Positions 12,069-23,123 of a DNA stretch of 64,000 nt are shown here, one piece after another. The position numbers and the translations under genes are program-made. How positions within the stretch are numbered: position 1 is the stretch's first letter; each line of letters starts with the position of its first letter. The notes beneath the pieces are model-generated. The model made no database searches. It was not told where the DNA came from and saw only the letters and a program-made list of their open reading frames with translations. The stretch lies in contig LLEY01000001.1 in assembly GCA_001414485.1 (NCBI GenBank), positions 372,001 through 436,000 of the forward strand. Direction: 5' to 3'. The stretch comes from Calycina herbarum (Eukaryota; Ascomycota; Leotiomycetes; Helotiales; Pezizellaceae).

Positions 12069-14033
12069 TGGAGAGGCCACGGCCGCAGATCCTCCTCCAA
12101 ATCTCGATTGTAAAGCCAGAATGACGACGGTTGGAAGCGCGCCGGAAGCCGGTCTCTAGAGAGAACTTTTTGGGACTTGTCGAATGCGACGAGACTGAGC
12201 GGTCTTCGCACAGCTCTTGGGAGACGAGGGCAGCGGAGAGGGCGAGTTGGTGGTGAGGATGAGGGTGAGGGTGAAGGAGGTCGCTCGTTCGTCGGTTGGA
12301 AAGGCAAAAGTTGCAGAGAGACGGGAGAAGATGTAGATAAAAAGAACAAAGCTCTGGTCTGGGATGTTTGACGAGCAGGGATGTTTTGGGGGGTGGTGGT
12401 TGGTGCAGTGCAGTGCAGTCGCTGGCCGAGCTCCCGCTCGCTCCTTCTCTGCTTCTCTTCTTCTCTTCTCCACGGACAGATTGCAACGGAAATGCCCACG
12501 ATAAAGTGCTTGAGTTTCAATTAAAAAACAACTCTCTTTGTAGAGCACCTCTCCTCTTTGGACCTCTTTTACGACTTGGTATATTTTGCAATTCAATTCC
12601 CCGGTCAAAGGTACCAGAGAAATCAGCGAAAAGAGCGAGGCGAGGCTGCGCTGCAGTTCAGGGTCTTGCCAGGCAATCCTTCTCTGGATCACATCACCGA
12701 TAACCTACCTCCGTACACCTCACCTCGTACCCCTTCGCTTTTTCTCCAATGTTCTCTCCAATGCATTGCGCTCTTTACTGTCAGATTCCTGGGTACGCGT
12801 GTCTCTGCAGCTGCCTTTGCACCTATCCCAAGCACTGCTTCTATCGCCAGCTACAAATACCTACAAATACCTACACAACCCGAAGAAAACAGTCATTCTA
12901 GCCTCCAAGAGTGAGCAGCCTCTCTCCGGTTTCGCAACGGACAAAGCTCCAATTCTCCTCGGACAATGTACAGGGTACGGTCCACATCGTCCGCTCAACA
13001 GGCATGGCAAAGCCGTGTGAGCCCAGCCAGCTGGGGAACCTCGGGAAATCGTCATCGACCCTGCATAAAATAATACACAGTGCTGTATCCATCGTACGAG
13101 ACTAGGGCAAACTCATGCCACTATTCCCTCACAACCCCAAAACCCCACAATCCCATCCCCAAGGACACGGGTTTCTGGTGCCTGGATATCGACATCTGGG
13201 GTTGCGGATGCAAGAAATGGCGTGGCTGCGGGTAGATCTAAGGTGTGAGATCTCCAAGTCTGTATGGTGTGTTGCGACAGCGGTGGTTCGATGTTGCACT
13301 AGAAGCTGCCTCCGTACCAATGAGGCTACAAGCTACTTCTGCCTGGCTGACAAGCCGTTTCGGAGATGATGGGTTGGAATTTGGAAGAAGGCGCTTTGTG
13401 TTACGGCGGTTGAAGCTAAACAATTTCTGGACTTTTTTTGATGCAGGTACGCAGCAAGAATCCGTAAGTTTGAGTCACTTGAGATGTGCTACTGAATCTT
13501 TCATGGGTTACATCCGGAAGAGGCTACCTGCATCTGTTTACCGTTGCCTTCTTCTCTGGAAAGGATACGGAAGGAACCAGCGATTGCTATAAAACAAGAC
13601 TCGAAATACATTTGGGAATAGCAAAAGGATTCTTTCAAAGGCTCAATGGAACACCGTTCGGTTTCCCGGTTCGGGCCGAGATCGGGTAAGTTGATTGCTC
13701 ACCCTCCCAAACTATTGCCCCGAATACCAAAGATTTCTGGAAGAAAGAAATCGAAGGTAAAGGATTCGAAATATTGGAATCGCTAATACGATACAATGGA
13801 AGAAGAAGACTTTGAGAGACAAGCTTCCCTGGAACAAAGAAATACTTAAGACAATTATTTCTAACAATGACTAGAAACATACTCGCTTGTTTTCCTTCTT
13901 CTGTTCACTTCGAACAACAATTTCTTGCCATTTCCATATATTCAACCTCCCCTTCCATCATGCAATTTCGAAACCCACTCCAAGACTCATATCCAGAACT
14001 TTCTAGTAACACCACACAATAGAAACCATCAAG
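12069..14033. other. Intergenic, no gene seen
   Basis: This 2 kb gap holds the promoter of the carrier gene and, at its right end, of the plus-strand membrane protein. A C/T-rich strand-biased stretch at about 12,200-12,500 creates long overlapping frames of low complexity on the minus strand. I read them as 5' leader sequence, not genes. Confidence 0.4.
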
Positions 14034-14993
14034 ATGAGAGTCACATTCCCTATCACCATTTTCGCTACTGCCCTCACAGCAGCAGCAAGCCCCCTATTGG
14101 CCTCTCGCCAACTCTTGGTTTCAACCGCAGGAAAGCCCTCCCTCGTGGCACGAGATGGTGCAGATCCAGGCCACACAACCCCGAAATTCACAAATGCTTT
14201 CTGGATCGTGCTAGGCCTATGTCTCGGACTTTTTATTTTGCTCTGTGGATTGTACGTCTGGGCACCATTGAACAGATTCTGGGAGTGCAGATGCGAGGAG
14301 CAGAAACTTCGGGAGGAACAGGCCAAGGCGGCTCGACTAAAGGCTGCTAATACGATTGATTGGACGACTGGTCGGTGCCCACTTCCTCCTTCCGAGATGT
14401 GGTCTGACGAGATCAGGGCAGAGGACATTCGCCTCCATCGCGAAAGCAAAAGACTAGAAAAGGAGAGATGCGAAAGAGAGAATAAAAAGAAGGAGATGGA
14501 GGAAGCAAGAGTCAAACGCGAGGAAAAGAAGAAGTTTCAAGAGGAACTAGATGCCAAAACTGTACTCGATGACGCTGCCATCGACGAGATTTGCGCCCGT
14601 TATCCCTCTGACTCAGAAGAGGATATCGGATTGCGGGAGATGGAGGAGGGAAGAGTAGTCTATCCCACCCGACCAGAGCAAGCAGTTCTTCCAGGTCGAA
14701 TCCCAACGCCCAAGACTCCTCCCACTACTTTCTTTGTTCCACAGAAATCAGAAGAGCAGACTAAGGCAGAGGAAGCAGCAAAGACTCCAGAGTCTTCTAG
14801 TTCAGACACAGGAAGCAATTCAAGAGACCATTCTCCTCAACCTCCGGTACTCCCTCTAGCTTCGCCAGCCCCTCAAGTAACTGGTGAAGTTGCATCCGCA
14901 GAGGAAGCAAGCCCTCCGTCGTCACAAGGCTATCCACGCTCAGCCGTAATCTCTGAGACTCCCATGGGTCGCAGTCCTCGAAGAAACCTTTGA
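14034..14993 (+). CDS. Signal-anchored single-span membrane protein, function unknown
   Basis: An uninterrupted 319-residue frame begins at ATG in the context AAGATGAG. Residues 1-23 look like a signal peptide with a hydrophobic core and alanine-rich end (FATALTAAASPLLA). A short luminal stretch follows, then one transmembrane helix at about 56-76 (FWIVLGLCLGLFILLCGLYVW). The rest is a highly charged, coiled-coil-like region (about 85-180, rich in E, K and R) and a proline/serine/threonine-rich tail. The topology is therefore a short exposed N-terminus with a long cytosolic tail. I recognise no family. It could be a small plasma-membrane or ER protein. Confidence 0.7.
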   Translation: MRVTFPITIFATALTAAASPLLASRQLLVSTAGKPSLVARDGADPGHTTPKFTNAFWIVLGLCLGLFILLCGLYVWAPLNRFWECRCEEQKLREEQAKAARLKAANTIDWTTGRCPLPPSEMWSDEIRAEDIRLHRESKRLEKERCERENKKKEMEEARVKREEKKKFQEELDAKTVLDDAAIDEICARYPSDSEEDIGLREMEEGRVVYPTRPEQAVLPGRIPTPKTPPTTFFVPQKSEEQTKAEEAAKTPESSSSDTGSNSRDHSPQPPVLPLASPAPQVTGEVASAEEASPPSSQGYPRSAVISETPMGRSPRRNL

Positions 14994-15622
14994 GAGATGA
15001 GGTAAGTAGACAATTCACTTGATCTTCTCGACTTCGTTTGGGGCGCCCATGGGTCGCAATCCTCGATATAAAGGACTTTTCGGGAGAAGTGAGTGAACAA
15101 TTTCTCTATCTTTCAAGTTCAAATCCCCCCTTTTAGGTCACTAGACCAGAAAGAAATAAATACCCTCTGTTATAATATTTCGAAAACAATTCAAGAACAC
15201 AACTCATAACTTCTCCTTCCCCTTTGAAAAAAATTATATTCCCTAACTCCATTTTCAAAAACCAACGTGAAAACAAAACCACCGAGAGAAAACACATCGG
15301 GAACCACCAACCGAAATAACGGCCCCCCATTTCCATCACCCCCCACTCCAACCCATGTCAAGAACTGTGCCGGTTTCCGGGGGCTGGGCAAATAAGAGTG
15401 GATTCCAGTTTATTCCGAACTTGATCCGTCATGAAAATCTAATCAGATGATCTCCGAGAAAAAAAGATTTTTCTTTATCAGATCAGAAGATTACTGATTT
15501 TGCTTTGAGCATTTGGCGCGAGGCGTTTGAAGTGGTTGGATTCTGTCTGTGCGGGCATCAGTGTTGACTTAGGGGGAAAAGGGGAAAAGGGGGGGGAGAC
15601 TGGCTTGACTTTTTTTTTAACC
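14994..15622. other. Intergenic, partial duplication of the gene end
   Basis: Just after the stop codon, CCCATGGGTCGCA and TCCTCG, present at the end of the coding region (14961-14980), recur at about 15046-15065, suggesting a local duplication of roughly 85 bp. The remainder is C- or A-rich and carries no recognised gene. Confidence 0.35.
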
Positions 15623-15890
15623 AAGATAAGAGAGTGCTATTGGTACTAGTAGGTCACCTGCGAAGAAGCTAAGTTAGAACTTTTCATAATATGTTTTTAC
15701 AAGATAGTGCTATTGGTAGGTCACCTGCGAACAAGCTTAGTTAGAACTTTTTATAACATGTTTTTATAAGATAGTCCTATTTGTAGGTACCCTAACAAAT
15801 AGCTCGACCTTTTTACAAGCGTATTTCTGCAAGATAATGAGAGTACTATTAGTAGGTCACCTACCGATAGCTTAATTTACACAGGCGCTC
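15623..15890. repeat. Four imperfect tandem units with a palindromic core
   Basis: Units of about 65-75 bp each start with AAGATA and contain CTATTnGTAGGT followed by CACCTGCGAA, TACCCTAAC or CACCTACCGATAGC. The first two units are nearly identical; the third and fourth are more diverged. The core GTAGGTCACCTAC is an inverted repeat. A related cluster lies at 38,212-38,355. Confidence 0.6.
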
Positions 15891-16264
15891 CTGGAGTAAT
15901 GACGCCGATTATGACGAGAGCTCAACCACCTTGAATTTGAATCAACTTGACTGAGAAGACTTAGGGCAACGAAGAGCTTGAAGTTTGAATCAATTAATTG
16001 AAGCCAATCAATCCCAGATCTCGCAAGGAAATTTTTCTCGACCCTTCTTCCGGGTTTTATCTGGTAAGTTGTTGGTGTTGTAAGATTCCTTGAGGAAGGC
16101 AACTCACGGGGTGCTGGTGAGAGAAACTACTTGGGCGTTACCCATAGATATTCATGTATTGACTCAAAAATAACATATAAAAACTCATAACACTATGCCT
16201 CGCAAGTTGTGCTTGAATTCCCAAATGCCCGCATAAAACACACCATATCGCAGTGTGCCCAAGT
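15891..16264. other. Intergenic 3' flank of atg9
   Basis: No gene recognised. It lies immediately downstream of the atg9 stop codon on the minus strand and probably contains its 3' untranslated region. Confidence 0.35.
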
Positions 16265-19120
16265 TTAAATATTAACTCCAGGTCTACCATCCGTTTGCGC
16301 CTTCTGGAATTGATACAACAGACCAAGAACGCCTCCAGCACCAGCCGGTTCACCCCCTTCATCCTCCTCATTATCCAATCCCCGAACAGGTGATGTTTCC
16401 CAACGAGATTCACCAAGTCCCACGATACTTTCATCGACATATCTCGAGTTGCCTGATGATCCTTTCTTCTGTGGTCTTCCATCGTCTTCATCCTCCGTCT
16501 GCTCCTCGGTGATATTGTTTTGGGCTTGGTAACGCGATCGGGAATTTCTATGTGTGCTGCGTGCCCCAAATCCAGAAGATGAAGGTTGATGATGGGGATC
16601 GAGGAGAATAGAAGTCATTGGCGATCCTTGAATTCCAGCAGGCGCAAATCTAGGAGTTCGTGCTGCTTGTGCCAAAGCGGCTGGACCTCTTCCTGGCCGT
16701 CTCTCACCACTACCCATACCGGAAGTTTGCATTCCTGGGGCAAAAGTCGGCGACATCATCCCAGGAAAAGATGGGGGAAGATTAAACTGTGGGCGCATCC
16801 CCGGAGGAACATGTCCTGGGAGTCCGGTCTTGGGATTGTTAATGTAATTGTCGATGAAGCCATAGTATGATGCTGTCATCTTGCCATGCTTCGTGGAGTA
16901 GTAATCTTCCCGTGGATCCGTTCCTGCCTTGCCTTGATTTGTCTTTCTCCCATCTCCTCTTTTGAAGTCAAAAACCGCGAACGAGCAGACATAGCCTACT
17001 CCATCAACGTGGATAGTAAACTCCCGGAAGAAATCGATTATCTGGTCGCTGCATTTGGGTAAATTGAAGAAGATAATATATGGTGTGGTTATGATGCATA
17101 ACATTTCGGTTAGAAATAGCATCACCTTGGTTTTGAAAAGGGTGGCAAACTCTCGTTGAACATCCTCGCTGTCAAGTCGACCCTCCCAGTGAGGCGGTTT
17201 GTAGTGTGTCCAATTGATAACATTCTCCATCACGTAACCAGGGTCGAAGACGCTATCTGGCTCTGGTACTGTGCCGCTCGCTATCTTCCACAGAGCTCCG
17301 ACTATTGCGATGGTGATGGCGCCGTTAATGTTTGGTAGAATCTCAAACTCCAAGAACAATTCAGAATGCCATAACGTTGCAACACCAAGAACTGCAAGAA
17401 TTGCCCCAGAAATGAAAGTTACGAATGTTGCCACATGTACTGTTTTAACTTTCGGGAATTGATCAAGGTAATGAGTTGCAATTGGACGAGACATTTTGAG
17501 GCGCTCTTCGAAGATGTGCTCGAGCTCATTGAACTCTCGGAACTTCCACTCTGCCAAAGGGGTATATGACCGTAACCCGACGGAAGAGGGCTTTTGTTGA
17601 AATTCCTTTGCAATTGTTAGTGAACATACCAAAAAATGGGGCCCGGGGGGGGGGGGTTTACAATAAAATACCGCAAGAAAAATAGAATTGTGTAGTACAA
17701 TACAAATCCAGGGGCAAGCGCCGCGTTGATAAATCCAAGTATCTTGAAACGTCTTCTCAGCCCGTCACTAAGTTCTCTTCGTTTGTTATCCTTCAGGACT
17801 AACTGGGAGACCTGTCCCTGCTCGTTGAAGATGTAGTCCATGATACAAAAATCCACATTCCACATCAAGTGCCGTGAGAATATTTGTTGCCCTGCTATGT
17901 TGAAATCTAGGATTTCCTTGTTAAACATAGCGATCAGGTAATTCTCTCTTCTCATTAATCGATTGGCAATATCATGGGCATCGAGCCTTTGTTTGGATTC
18001 TCTTCCCATATATTTGCGATTTCTTGAAGATATCTTCCCCGCCAGAGTTGGGTTTGCGTCCCGCATAGCCATGATTCGAGCAACGACATCTTGCCATGTG
18101 ACAGTCTGCATTTGGCTTTCAGCGATATCAAGGAGGTGAGTATAAAAGTCTCTTGTGCGTCTCATTCTGGGAATTGTGGAGGCAAAAAGTGTGTAGAGCT
18201 GGAAAAAGAGTACAAATGAGAATCCCCAGATAAAGAAGCTTGCTGTTGTCGACATTTCTGTCCTCCAATTTTTGATAATGACCTCCGACAGTTTCTTCTT
18301 GTCACGAAACTTTGTGTAGTCAATACATTGTGAGAGGAAGATGACTAAAACAGCCAGAAACACTTGTTGCCTGGGTTAGAATGTCAGTTAGATTCCAAGA
18401 TTCCAAGAACTAAGAACCGACTTACACAATGTAGAGACCTTGCTTGACTACTATACACTTGAACCCACAACCAATAAAGTAGTCATAGACCTCGTGCATG
18501 AACCCATCGATATCTGTGACGTTGCTCCACCTCCACATTGCCTTGTCTCTGTCACTTCCTGTGAACAGTCTTGCCTGGGGCTGTTCTGGTCCACGCCCCC
18601 CATTTATATTCCTTTCTTGATGTAGTTGTTGCTGGGCCTGGGCTGCTTCCCAATGTGCTCGGTTTTCTCGGCTCGCTGGTCCTGGTATCGCACGTCGCTG
18701 TTGATTCTTGGTGGATCGAGCTCTTGGGCGAGCCGGGGCACTGGGACCGGGCATGTCATTGCCCTCGATCAACAGAGATTCTGGCACATCGTCCTCTCCG
18801 TCTTCATCGAGTAGCCTTGGTGACTGTGGCAGCCAGTTCGAAGCATCTAACCCTTGGTCCTTATTGTCTCCTGCCCTTCCCTGTGATCGGCTTCTCTCGC
18901 CACCTAGAAATGCTGTACTTTCTGTTGTAATACGACTGTCTTCACCGTTGAAGACTTCGTGATCACCCCCTAACTCATCATCACGGAATCTCAGATTCTC
19001 TTCATCTAGTGCCAGGCCCGCTTGATCCTCTACATCATCATGGGCTCGTAGTTCATCGTATATGGATCGGCCGGTTGGGTTCGAGGGTAGGAGCCGCGAT
19101 AATAGGTTCGATTTCATCAT
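16265..19120 (-). CDS. atg9: Autophagy-related protein 9
   Basis: Exons 19120-18426, 18370-17662 and 17605-16265 (minus) give 914 residues. The N-terminus MMKSNLLSRLLPS, the segment FLSQCIDYTKF, and SSVGLRSYTPLAEWKFREF are Atg9 hallmarks as I know the family. Several transmembrane helices are visible, including FFIWGFSFVLFFQLYTLF and VATFVTFISGAILAVLGVA. Long polar tails at both ends carry acidic and glycine/proline-rich stretches. Atg9 is the lipid scramblase of Golgi-derived vesicles that seed the autophagosome membrane. The first intron has a GTAAGT donor. The second (17606-17661) has a GTAAAC donor and contains a run of 12 C on the coding strand; splicing there yields RYFIEFQQKPSSVG, which fits the family. 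The gene is divergent from cog6. Confidence 0.93.
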
Positions 19121-19616
19121 TTTTCTGACAGTGTATAGCAGTAGCTACAACTCGCGTGGAGGAGTTGTGCAAGATTGGCGCTCTTCGGCGTTGTGGTGGG
19201 AGAGGAGGAAGAGGCTATTCCCAAGATGAGTGTTTGTTTGCCAAAGAAAGAGCATTCAGGGAGTTTCGGCTGTACTCTGCAAACATTACCGTAGTGAATC
19301 ACGGTCATGTCTCTTCACGCCATGCCAGTATCAAGTCCAAGGTCATCTGATGCCTTGCACATTCATTCTCAAGTTTGAAGGTGGAAATGGAGGCAGCACG
19401 CGCGCGATAGGCGAGTGACTCTCCTAGCCGCTAGCAAGGCTGAAGTGGAGCGCTCACCTTGAAGGTGGACCCTGGTCTTCTCAGCCTTGCACTAGCCTTA
19501 ATCAAGCCCATCGGTTGTGCCTCGTTATTATTTGTTGCCTGAGGCTTTAACATAACTTTTGGCAGCAAAATGGTTGCTTCTTTCTCTTTGGCAAAATAAT
19601 TGTCAACATTGCAATA
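19121..19616. promoter_or_regulatory. Bidirectional atg9/cog6 promoter region
   Basis: The start codons of atg9 (minus) and cog6 (plus) are 496 bp apart, so this interval must drive both. A CGCGCG patch is present near 19,399. I did not identify a defined operator. Confidence 0.55.
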
Positions 19617-21759
19617 ATGACGGCCGATTACTTTCGCTCACAGAGGCTTTCCGGGCTGAGTGAAAGTAATGAATCACCAACATCGCCAGCAAGCCCACAA
19701 GCTTTGAGAAGCAACCCTCTCTCGGCCAAAGTCACGAGTGTCCTCTCAGCATCGTACGCCGATTCAGATATACGGGATGCTCTGGATCTTCTTGACAAAC
19801 GTGGTGTGGACAACAATGCCGAAACACGTCGACAACTGAGATCAGATGTTCAAAAAGAAGTAATCCAGAGCAATGGCGATATTATACGAGAATTTGGCCA
19901 CGTTGCCGAGGTGCGTTGAGAGCAACAGTCTCCAGAATTTAGAAAAATTGGCTTATGCGTGGTAGCAACTCAAACGTATCGGGCTCACTATTGCAAGTCT
20001 CAATCAAGGATGCGAGGAGATGAAACGACATATTTCATCTGCTCACCAGGAAACCGCACCTGTGCTCCAAGAAGCATCAGAGCTCATGAATCAAAAAACC
20101 CAAGTGGAAAGAAAACAGCAGCTTTTGAGCGCTTTCAACACACATTTTGTCATGTCAGATGACGATATCGCAACCTTGACATCTACTGCCGAACCTGTGG
20201 ACGACAAATTCTTTTCAATTCTAGCTCAAGCCAAGAAAATTCAGAGTGATTGTGAGATTCTACTTGGAACAGAGAACCAACGTCTGGGCCTCGAAATCAT
20301 GGAGCAGACTTCCAAAAATGTCAACAGCGGGTTCCAGAAATTGTATAGATGGATTCAGCGCGAGTTCAAAACTCTCAATCTGGAAAACCCACAAATCAGC
20401 TCGTCCATTCGTCGAGCTCTCAGAGTGTTGGCTGAGAGACCCTCTCTTTTCCAAAGCTGTCTGGATTCATTTGCTGAAGCTCGCGAGAACGTACTGTCAG
20501 ATGCCTTCTACACTGCTCTTACAGGGAGGACTGTGAATGGAGAGGAGGACACTTCTGTGAAACCTATCGAATTGGGTGCTCATGATCCGTTACGGTACGT
20601 AGGAGATATGCTTGCATGGACTCATTCGGCCACAGTTAGTGAAAGAGAAGCACTTGAGGTTCTCTTTATTTCCGACGGTAACGAAATTGCAAAAGGTATT
20701 CAAGCCGGCAGGGAAAATGAGCCTTGGAACAGGATTTCGGAGAATGAGGGCGAAGATAGCGAGTTTGATGGGCTCAAAGCTCTGAATGAACTCGTCGATC
20801 GAGATGTTGCTGGCGTTGCAAGGGTACTTCGACAACGATTTGGACAAGTAATTCAAAGTCACGAAGAGACTATTATGGCCTACAAGATTGCGAATCTCCT
20901 CAATTTCTATCGAGCTACATTTTCAAAGCTTCTTGGGGAAAACTCGATTTTGCTTGGAACTCTAACGACTCTCGAAGAATCTGCATTACACCAATTTCGG
21001 GTCCTGGTGAGAGATCATGTGGCCGGTATCCAGACAGATAATCAAGTTCCTCCCGCAGATCTTGGCCCACCCGAATTCTTACAAGACGGATTGAAGCAAC
21101 TCACATCTATTATGAAAACGTACGAGACGTCTTTTACCTCGGTCGACAGCAGGGAGGCAGATTTTATCCCCGTATTGGCTGAAGCCTTTGATCCTTTCAT
21201 CAAATCGAGTAAGAAGATATCTGGGGACTTGGAGGTACCAGAGAGTAAGATATACGCAATCAATTGTTTATTAGCTGCCCAGAGTACTCTGGCACCATAT
21301 GACTTTACCAACCAAAGAGCCGAAGAGATTTCGGGCATGATTGAGGAAAATGCAACCAGTCTCATCGAATATCAATATTCGTTCTTCCGAAAGAATTCGG
21401 CCTTGGAGCCTCTCTTACAAGTTCTAGCACCGGTATCAGATGCGCCTGAGGAGCTCAAGTCTATCCGCAACCTTGTACCATTCCAACCCGATGCTTTGAC
21501 CCAAGCAAGTCAAGCCTTGGACGATTTCCTTCCTTCGGCATTGATGGATGCCATGGAAAATTTGAAGCACCTCCAGAGTTCCAAACTCGCGCGGGAGATT
21601 ACCGAGAGTGCTGCTGAGAAGTTCTGCGATGATTTTGAAAAGGTGGAGGACAAGTTGATTGCTGCGGATGAAATTTTGGAAGATGAAAATGAAGAAGCTG
21701 AGCCTCTTCGTGCTTTCTTCCCCAGGACTGGTGGTGAAATCAGAGTTCTACTCTCTTGA
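19617..21759 (+). CDS. cog6: Conserved oligomeric Golgi complex subunit 6
   Basis: Exons 19617-19910 and 19966-21759 give 695 residues. The 55 bp intron has a GTGCGT donor and a GGTAG acceptor, and splicing gives HVAEQLKRIG in frame. The N-terminal region ([24 protein letters not shown]) and the downstream coiled-coil ([18 protein letters not shown], then [16 protein letters not shown]) match the Cog6 family. The rest is helical, with [20 protein letters not shown] as another conserved block. Cog6 belongs to lobe B of the eight-subunit COG tether, which retrieves Golgi enzymes in retrograde vesicles. Length is normal for a filamentous fungus. No break or missing region was seen. Confidence 0.92.
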
Positions 21760-22786
21760 GTTTGTCAGATTAGAATTTAGAAAATGCAGCTTCTCTTCTG
21801 AAAGTGGTTTCGCGACAAGGGTTATCACTGTTGCATTCTCGGAGTTTCACAGTTGTTTCCGCTGGCCTCAAAGTTACGTCGCAACCATACTACCTAAAAA
21901 GCCTGGTAGAAACAAATTAGAAAAACCTACAAATACTATTCCTCTGTAATAGAACACTTACCTCACGAGCCTTACCCCATGAAGGGCAATTTTCGTGACC
22001 ACTCGGCCATATTGCTCCCCTTTCGAAATTCTTATTTGGGCTGTCAGACTCGGATGGTTGTTGTGGGGTGGGGCGAACGGGTTTCTAGGTTGGTAGGATG
22101 GTAGGTAAAGAGGGAAGGAACGATTCTCGCCACTGTTGGGGCAGGAGCGACCTCACGATGAAGAGAGGGTTGAGAAGCGAAGGCACGACCTCAGGGTCCT
22201 CTTACGTGTATCAACTCCCGCAGTTCTCAAGATCGTTCCTTCCCTGACTTGACTTGACTTGACTTGGCCTCGTCCCTCGACCACATCGGGATACAGGACT
22301 TAAGATTGCTCCTCCCATCTCACCTAGACTTCCGAGTCTCGTTTGTCGTTTGGGCCACGCACATCCAAGTATCATGGCGCCTATTACTACCGCCTACGAA
22401 GGACTTCGTCAATGCAACGACAATCCATCTCATCTCACCTCATTGAAACGTTTGATTGAAAGACTCCGTGCATCTTGTACACCGAATTCCCCCCTCTTCA
22501 ACTTGTATCGCAATGAGGAAACTCAATTTTTGTGATTGCGTCCATTTTTCAGGTAGATATACAGTAGGTAATGACAGACCGGTTTTCTTCCCAATACTCA
22601 ACTGCAACTCAGCATAAAAACAGGACAAAAATGGCTACCCTTGGGCGCCAACCATGTTAAATCAAGGCCAAGAATTGAAAAGAAGCAAAAACAACCCCAT
22701 CTCCAACTTCAAAAACATATGCTCCAAATGCTCCCCCATGTTTGAATGCTACTCCATAAAATCAAGAAGCTTAAAGACGAAGAGCC
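21760..22786. other. Intergenic, no gene seen
   Basis: The gap lies between the 3' ends of cog6 and the small secreted protein gene. A TGACT tandem run (about four copies) sits at 22,245-22,265. Short frames show nothing recognisable. Confidence 0.4.
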
Positions 22787-23123
22787 TTAGTTGCAGTAGT
22801 CATTTTTCTGGGAGCCGGAGCCAACCTGATGACATCCTTTGTCGCAGAAACCCTTGTTAGAGACCCATCCATCTTGTTCGCATGAAAAGAGTGTGTTCTT
22901 GACGTGCAAATCGTCAATTGGGATATTAGCATCGTGGAGAGCTTGCTTGATTGTCCAAGTGTGGTCATCTAGTTTTGGCAAATGTTAGTATACGAGGGAA
23001 CAGTTACTAACTAGCTGCGAGCAGTGAGGAACCACAGTACGCAAAACCCTTGAAGCAGTTGTCTGCTGAAACAACAGTAGCCAAGGTGGCGATGACGGCA
23101 GTGGTGATGAAAGAAAATTGCAT
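22787..23123 (-). CDS. Small secreted cysteine-rich protein, candidate effector
   Basis: Exon 1 runs 23123-23012 and exon 2 runs 22968-22787 (minus), giving 97 residues. The 43 bp intron has a GTTAGT donor and a perfect TACTAAC branch site. The signal peptide is clear: MQFSFITTAVIATLATVVSA, with cleavage likely after residue 20. The mature part has six cysteines at 23, 30, 67, 79, 83 and 96, enough for three disulfides, and is otherwise polar. Size, secretion signal and even cysteine count are typical of fungal apoplastic effectors or antimicrobial proteins. I recognise no specific family, so no function is assigned. A long frame reading into the 5' leader upstream of the ATG should be ignored. 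Confidence 0.75.

Noticed and set aside
12156..12692. Overlapping minus-strand frames of 100-178 residues upstream of the carrier gene
   Set aside because: They are low-complexity products of a C/T-rich leader and end at or before the carrier's ATG. None has recognisable domains, and no splice site links them in frame to the carrier.
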